Assembly: GCA_002395965.1 (NCBI GenBank) | Contig: DGVT01000071.1 | Coordinates: forward strand, 1 to 18,024 | Length of the DNA: 18,024 bases | Direction of reading: 5' to 3' | From: Porphyromonadaceae bacterium UBA4277 | GTDB lineage: Bacteria; Bacteroidota; Bacteroidia; Bacteroidales; Muribaculaceae | Shown: positions 15,473 through 18,024 of the stretch, piece by piece | How positions within the stretch are numbered: the first letter of the stretch is position 1 | Layout: each line of letters opens with the position of its first letter | Notes under the pieces: generated by a model | Database searches by the model: none | What the model saw: only the letters and a program-made list of their open reading frames with translations | Told to the model about the DNA's origin: nothing | Made by a program: the position numbers and the translations under genes

Positions 15473-16834
15473 TCAGTCTTGTTGCTTAAGCCACTGGTAG
15501 CGGAACTCGCAGTTGCGCCAGTTCTCGTCGATAAAGACGTAGGTGGTGCGTTGCTTTTCCTTTACCCAGTTTTCTACGATTTCGGCTTTTTTGCGGTTCT
15601 CATACAGCCCTTTGAGCGTCTGGTAATCCTCGGCCAGGTCGGCCTTGTGACCCTCGATGCGGCGGTGCAGCTTCACGATGGCCACTTGCTCGCGGCGAGT
15701 CTTGGGGTTCACCATGACGAATGGCTGTGAAATGTCGCCCACTTCCATCTTGTCGATGAGCTTACCCACTTCCGATGGCAGCTGAGCCATCTCAAACAGG
15801 TTGGAGTGTGACTGCTCGTTGAGCATGATGCCGTTATTGTTGCGCGAGTCTTTGTCTTGCGAAATATAGAGTGCCGACTGCTCGAAGGTGAACTTGCCGG
15901 CAATGATGTCGCTACGCACGCTGTCGAGGCGGGTGATAGCCTGGGTCAGGTCTTTGTCGGCCACCTTGGGACGCAGCAGGATGTGGCGTGTGTTGATGCG
16001 GTCGCCGCGTTTCTCGATGAGCTGGATGATGTGGAAGCCGTCGTCGGTCTCTACGATGTTCGACACTTTCTTTGTGTCGTTAAGGTTGAATGCTGCCGTG
16101 GCATATTCGGGTAGCAGCGTGGCCTTGCTCATGAAGCCCGTTTCGCCGCCATAGACGGCTGTGCCTGGGTCTTCGCTATAGAGGATTGCCATGGTCGAGA
16201 ACTCGCTCTCACCGTTGGTGATGCGCTGGGCGTAGTCGCGCAGTCGCGATTTCACCTCGTCGATTTCCTGCTGAGGGATGACGGGGTTCACGGTGATGAT
16301 TTGCACTTCCACCTGCTTGGGAACGTAGGGCAGCGAGTCTTTGGGGATGGAGTTGTAGAATTTCCTCACCTCGGCAGGTGTGGCCTTTACTTTCTTGGTG
16401 AGGTTGTATTGCACCTGCTGGATGCTGTTCTGGTCGCGCACCATCTCGGTGAGTTTTTCGCGTAGCTGCGGCAGGGGCTTGTGGAAGTATTCCTCCACTT
16501 TCTCTTTCGAGCCTAAGTTGGCAATGAAGTAGTTGATGCGTGCATCCACTTCGCGTGTCACTTGTGAGTCTTGAATTTCCACGGTGTCGATGCGTGCTTG
16601 ATGCAGAAATAGCTTGTCGATAGCCATCTGCTCGGGGATCACGCAGTAGGGGTTGCCGTCGATGGCTGTGCGCTCCTGCTGCAGGTTGAGGTACTGCTCT
16701 TCGATGTCGCTCTTGAAAATGGGCTCATCACCCACTACCCAGGCCACTTCTTCGGCAATGTTGTTCTGTGCGCTTGCCGATAAGGCCAGTGCTGCTATGG
16801 CACAAGCCATGTAGTATTTTATTTTTCTTGTCAT
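15473..16834 (-). CDS. SurA-like periplasmic peptidyl-prolyl isomerase
   Basis: The 453-residue chaperone/isomerase is predicted to escort outer-membrane proteins through the periplasm. A signal peptide (cut after ALSASA, residue 22) is followed by a SurA-type N-terminal helical domain (about 25-170). A well-preserved parvulin domain (about 174-285) contains ILYSEDPGTAVYGGETGFM, LLPEYATAAFNL and DDGFHIIQL. A second, degenerate parvulin-like domain (about 286-390) begins RINTRHILLRPK and lacks the GGELGF-type core. The C-terminal helix has a charged stretch (ENRKKAEIVENWVKEKQR). It heads the operon with the OstA-like gene, mutL and the PHP gene. The ATG at 16834 is chosen because it directly opens the signal peptide (MTRKIKYYMA). 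Confidence 0.92.
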   Translation of the reverse strand: MTRKIKYYMACAIAALALSASAQNNIAEEVAWVVGDEPIFKSDIEEQYLNLQQERTAIDGNPYCVIPEQMAIDKLFLHQARIDTVEIQDSQVTREVDARINYFIANLGSKEKVEEYFHKPLPQLREKLTEMVRDQNSIQQVQYNLTKKVKATPAEVRKFYNSIPKDSLPYVPKQVEVQIITVNPVIPQQEIDEVKSRLRDYAQRITNGESEFSTMAILYSEDPGTAVYGGETGFMSKATLLPEYATAAFNLNDTKKVSNIVETDDGFHIIQLIEKRGDRINTRHILLRPKVADKDLTQAITRLDSVRSDIIAGKFTFEQSALYISQDKDSRNNNGIMLNEQSHSNLFEMAQLPSEVGKLIDKMEVGDISQPFVMVNPKTRREQVAIVKLHRRIEGHKADLAEDYQTLKGLYENRKKAEIVENWVKEKQRTTYVFIDENWRNCEFRYQWLKQQD

Positions 16835-16858
16835 AGTCGCTAATGATGATTTAACCTA

Positions 16859-16890
16859 CAAATTTCCGCATTTTTCGTCACACCACCAAA
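16859..16890 (-). promoter_or_regulatory. Candidate promoter of the surA-like/ostA-like/mutL/PHP operon
   Basis: On the minus strand, TTTG (16890-16887) and GAAATTTG (16866-16859) are separated by 20 nt. The -7 box has one mismatch to TAnnTTTG. Transcription would start about 18 nt before the SurA-like ATG. The site lies in the 105-bp gap after the acyltransferase gene, for which I see no clear terminator. Confidence 0.35.
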
Positions 16891-16939
16891 ATATACTCTA
16901 TAAAGAATGTTATTTTTTCGCAAACTGCTTGATGTGGGG

Positions 16940-17977
16940 CTAATCCACGGGTATGAGCGGGCTCTGTGCCGTGAATTTCGGGAAGAGTTTTACCATTACG
17001 GGGATGATGACGAACATTGCCGCCATGGTGATGCCCCACTTCACGAGGGCCATGGTGGTGGCAGGCATCTGTGCGTCGGCCATTATGGCATCGAGAGGGG
17101 TGAGGATGAGGTCGTGTGTGCCTAAGACGATGAGCGAGAACTGGCCGATGTAGCCTATCACCGGAATGCGGGCATAGGCCGAGGCCGTTAAGCTGCCATG
17201 CTCGTCGCGACGCCACCAGCGCAGGTTCTTGCATGCCCACAGAAGCGCCAGGATGGCTGTCATGGGAAGCACGTAGAGCTGGCCGTAGTTGGGGTATTGC
17301 TGAATTAAGATGTCGATATGCCCGGCAAAGAGGTATATAATGATTGCTGCTGCGGGAAACACGGCTATTCCCCATTTGTCGTAACGGGCAGGCTTTAGCA
17401 GGTCATGGCCCTTAATCGTCGTGCCCAAGGTGAAGAACGGAAGTCCCACAAATGCAGTGTCGATCATCAGTGGGGGTGTAATGCTGTAACGGGTAAAGAT
17501 GTAGGGTATAAACGATAGCACGATGATGAGTGCCGTGCGCCATGTTGATGGCATGAATTTGCTCAGTGCATAGTAGATAATGTTCACTTCAAACAGGCTG
17601 ATCAAGAACCATAGCGGAATGGTGTAGGACCACCAGCGCTGGGTGAGGGGCATGAAAATCCCGTGCCAGTTGAAGGTGCCGCCGGGGTGGATGAAGTGAA
17701 ACGTTATTGCAGCCACTAAGTAGCCAACGATGTGGAAAAACACAAACGGAATGATGAGGTTGTTCACCTTGCGGCGCAGGAAGTTGCCAAAACCGGTGTA
17801 GGTCTTGAAAAACAGGCCCGAGAGGAAGTAGTACATCGGCACACGAAACGACTGCAAAGCATTGTCGAGTCCGGGTGCTACGGCGTCGAAAAACTTTACG
17901 TCGGTGTGGTGCATCACTATCAGCATGATGCACAGTCCTTTCATGAAGTCGATAAAACCGAGTCTTTTCTTTGACAT
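16940..17977 (-). CDS. Acyltransferase-3 family integral membrane protein
   Basis: The 345-residue polytopic protein belongs to the acyltransferase-3 family, which O-acylates surface sugars or other extracytoplasmic acceptors. The N-terminal signature is visible as FIDFMKGLCIMLIVMHHTD, with H23/H24 in place of the family's conserved His. It is followed by FRVPMYYFLSGLFFKTYTG and the basic loop FLRRKVNNLIIPF. About ten hydrophobic segments span the rest. The ATG at 17977 (MSKKRLGF) gives the expected N-terminus. A longer frame using TTG at 18022 would translate the octamer repeat at the right edge and is rejected. The acceptor is unknown, and no glycosyltransferases are in the window. Its promoter lies in or beyond the repeat at the edge. 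Confidence 0.88.
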   Translation of the reverse strand: MSKKRLGFIDFMKGLCIMLIVMHHTDVKFFDAVAPGLDNALQSFRVPMYYFLSGLFFKTYTGFGNFLRRKVNNLIIPFVFFHIVGYLVAAITFHFIHPGGTFNWHGIFMPLTQRWWSYTIPLWFLISLFEVNIIYYALSKFMPSTWRTALIIVLSFIPYIFTRYSITPPLMIDTAFVGLPFFTLGTTIKGHDLLKPARYDKWGIAVFPAAAIIIYLFAGHIDILIQQYPNYGQLYVLPMTAILALLWACKNLRWWRRDEHGSLTASAYARIPVIGYIGQFSLIVLGTHDLILTPLDAIMADAQMPATTMALVKWGITMAAMFVIIPVMVKLFPKFTAQSPLIPVD

Positions 17978-17988
17978 GACGATTTTAT

Positions 17989-18024
17989 AGTAAACGTGCT
18001 TTTTTAGTAAACGAGTAAACAAGT
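17989..18024. repeat. Octanucleotide repeat at the right edge
   Basis: On the + strand the 8-mers are AGTAAACG (17989-17996), a 9-nt spacer, AGTAAACG (18006-18013), AGTAAACA (18014-18021) and the beginning of another (AGT). The same unit appears in reverse orientation at positions 1-25. The repeat sits 11 bp upstream of the acyltransferase start codon. Confidence 0.6.

Noticed and set aside
17978..18022. N-terminal extension of the acyltransferase from a TTG at 18022
   Set aside because: The extension would translate the octamer repeat. The ATG at 17977 gives the normal family N-terminus.

Overview
The window looks like a piece of a Bacteroidales chromosome, most probably a gut member of the Muribaculaceae/Prevotella/Bacteroides group. 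I judge this from Bacteroidota-type promoters (-7 box TAnnTTTG with TTTG/TTG about 19-23 nt upstream), the near absence of Shine-Dalgarno sites, an OstA-like/SurA-like/mutL operon, and a secreted M6 protease with a dockerin tail. The genus is an inference; no rRNA is present. No phage, IS element, CRISPR array or defence island is visible, and most of the window is housekeeping DNA.

Layout, + strand: (1) 39-4131 is a tight operon of rarA, ispD and recG, so two DNA-repair/fork-maintenance genes surround an isoprenoid gene. (2) 4254-7945 carries three exported proteins: a short protein of five 17-residue repeats (beta-flower type), an M23/LysM murein hydrolase, and an M6 metalloprotease with a dockerin. 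(3) 8048-8932 is a uridine phosphorylase-like nucleoside phosphorylase, ending at a hairpin that can terminate transcription from both sides. (4) 8933-9814 is a long intergenic stretch. It holds a 39-codon reverse-strand ORF with a good ribosome-binding site, and a pair of hairpins ending in a U-tract. (5) 9815-10018 encodes a 67-aa protein with one C-terminal membrane segment. (6) 10147-10220 is tRNA-Arg(ACG), with a consensus promoter and a long terminator hairpin. (7) 10280-10979 is noncoding and contains a REP-like array: four nearly identical GC-rich hairpins spaced 99, 116 and 116 bp apart, plus degenerate relatives.

Layout, - strand: 16834 down to 10980 reads as one operon: SurA-like periplasmic prolyl isomerase, OstA-like protein (LPS-transport fold), mutL, and a PHP-domain histidinol-phosphatase-like enzyme. 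The ostA-like and mutL genes overlap by ATGA. Upstream lies an acyltransferase-3 membrane protein (17977-16940). The - strand operon and the + strand tRNA converge on the REP-like array.

Both extreme ends of the window consist of the same octanucleotide repeat (AGTAAACA/G) in opposite orientations. This suggests the window may be a whole contig whose assembly stopped in such arrays. The items most worth a second look are the REP-like array, the unannotated 39-aa ORF, the terminal octamer repeats, the repeat protein, and the structured RNA candidate near 9.65-9.73 kb. I do not see a convincing new multi-gene system.
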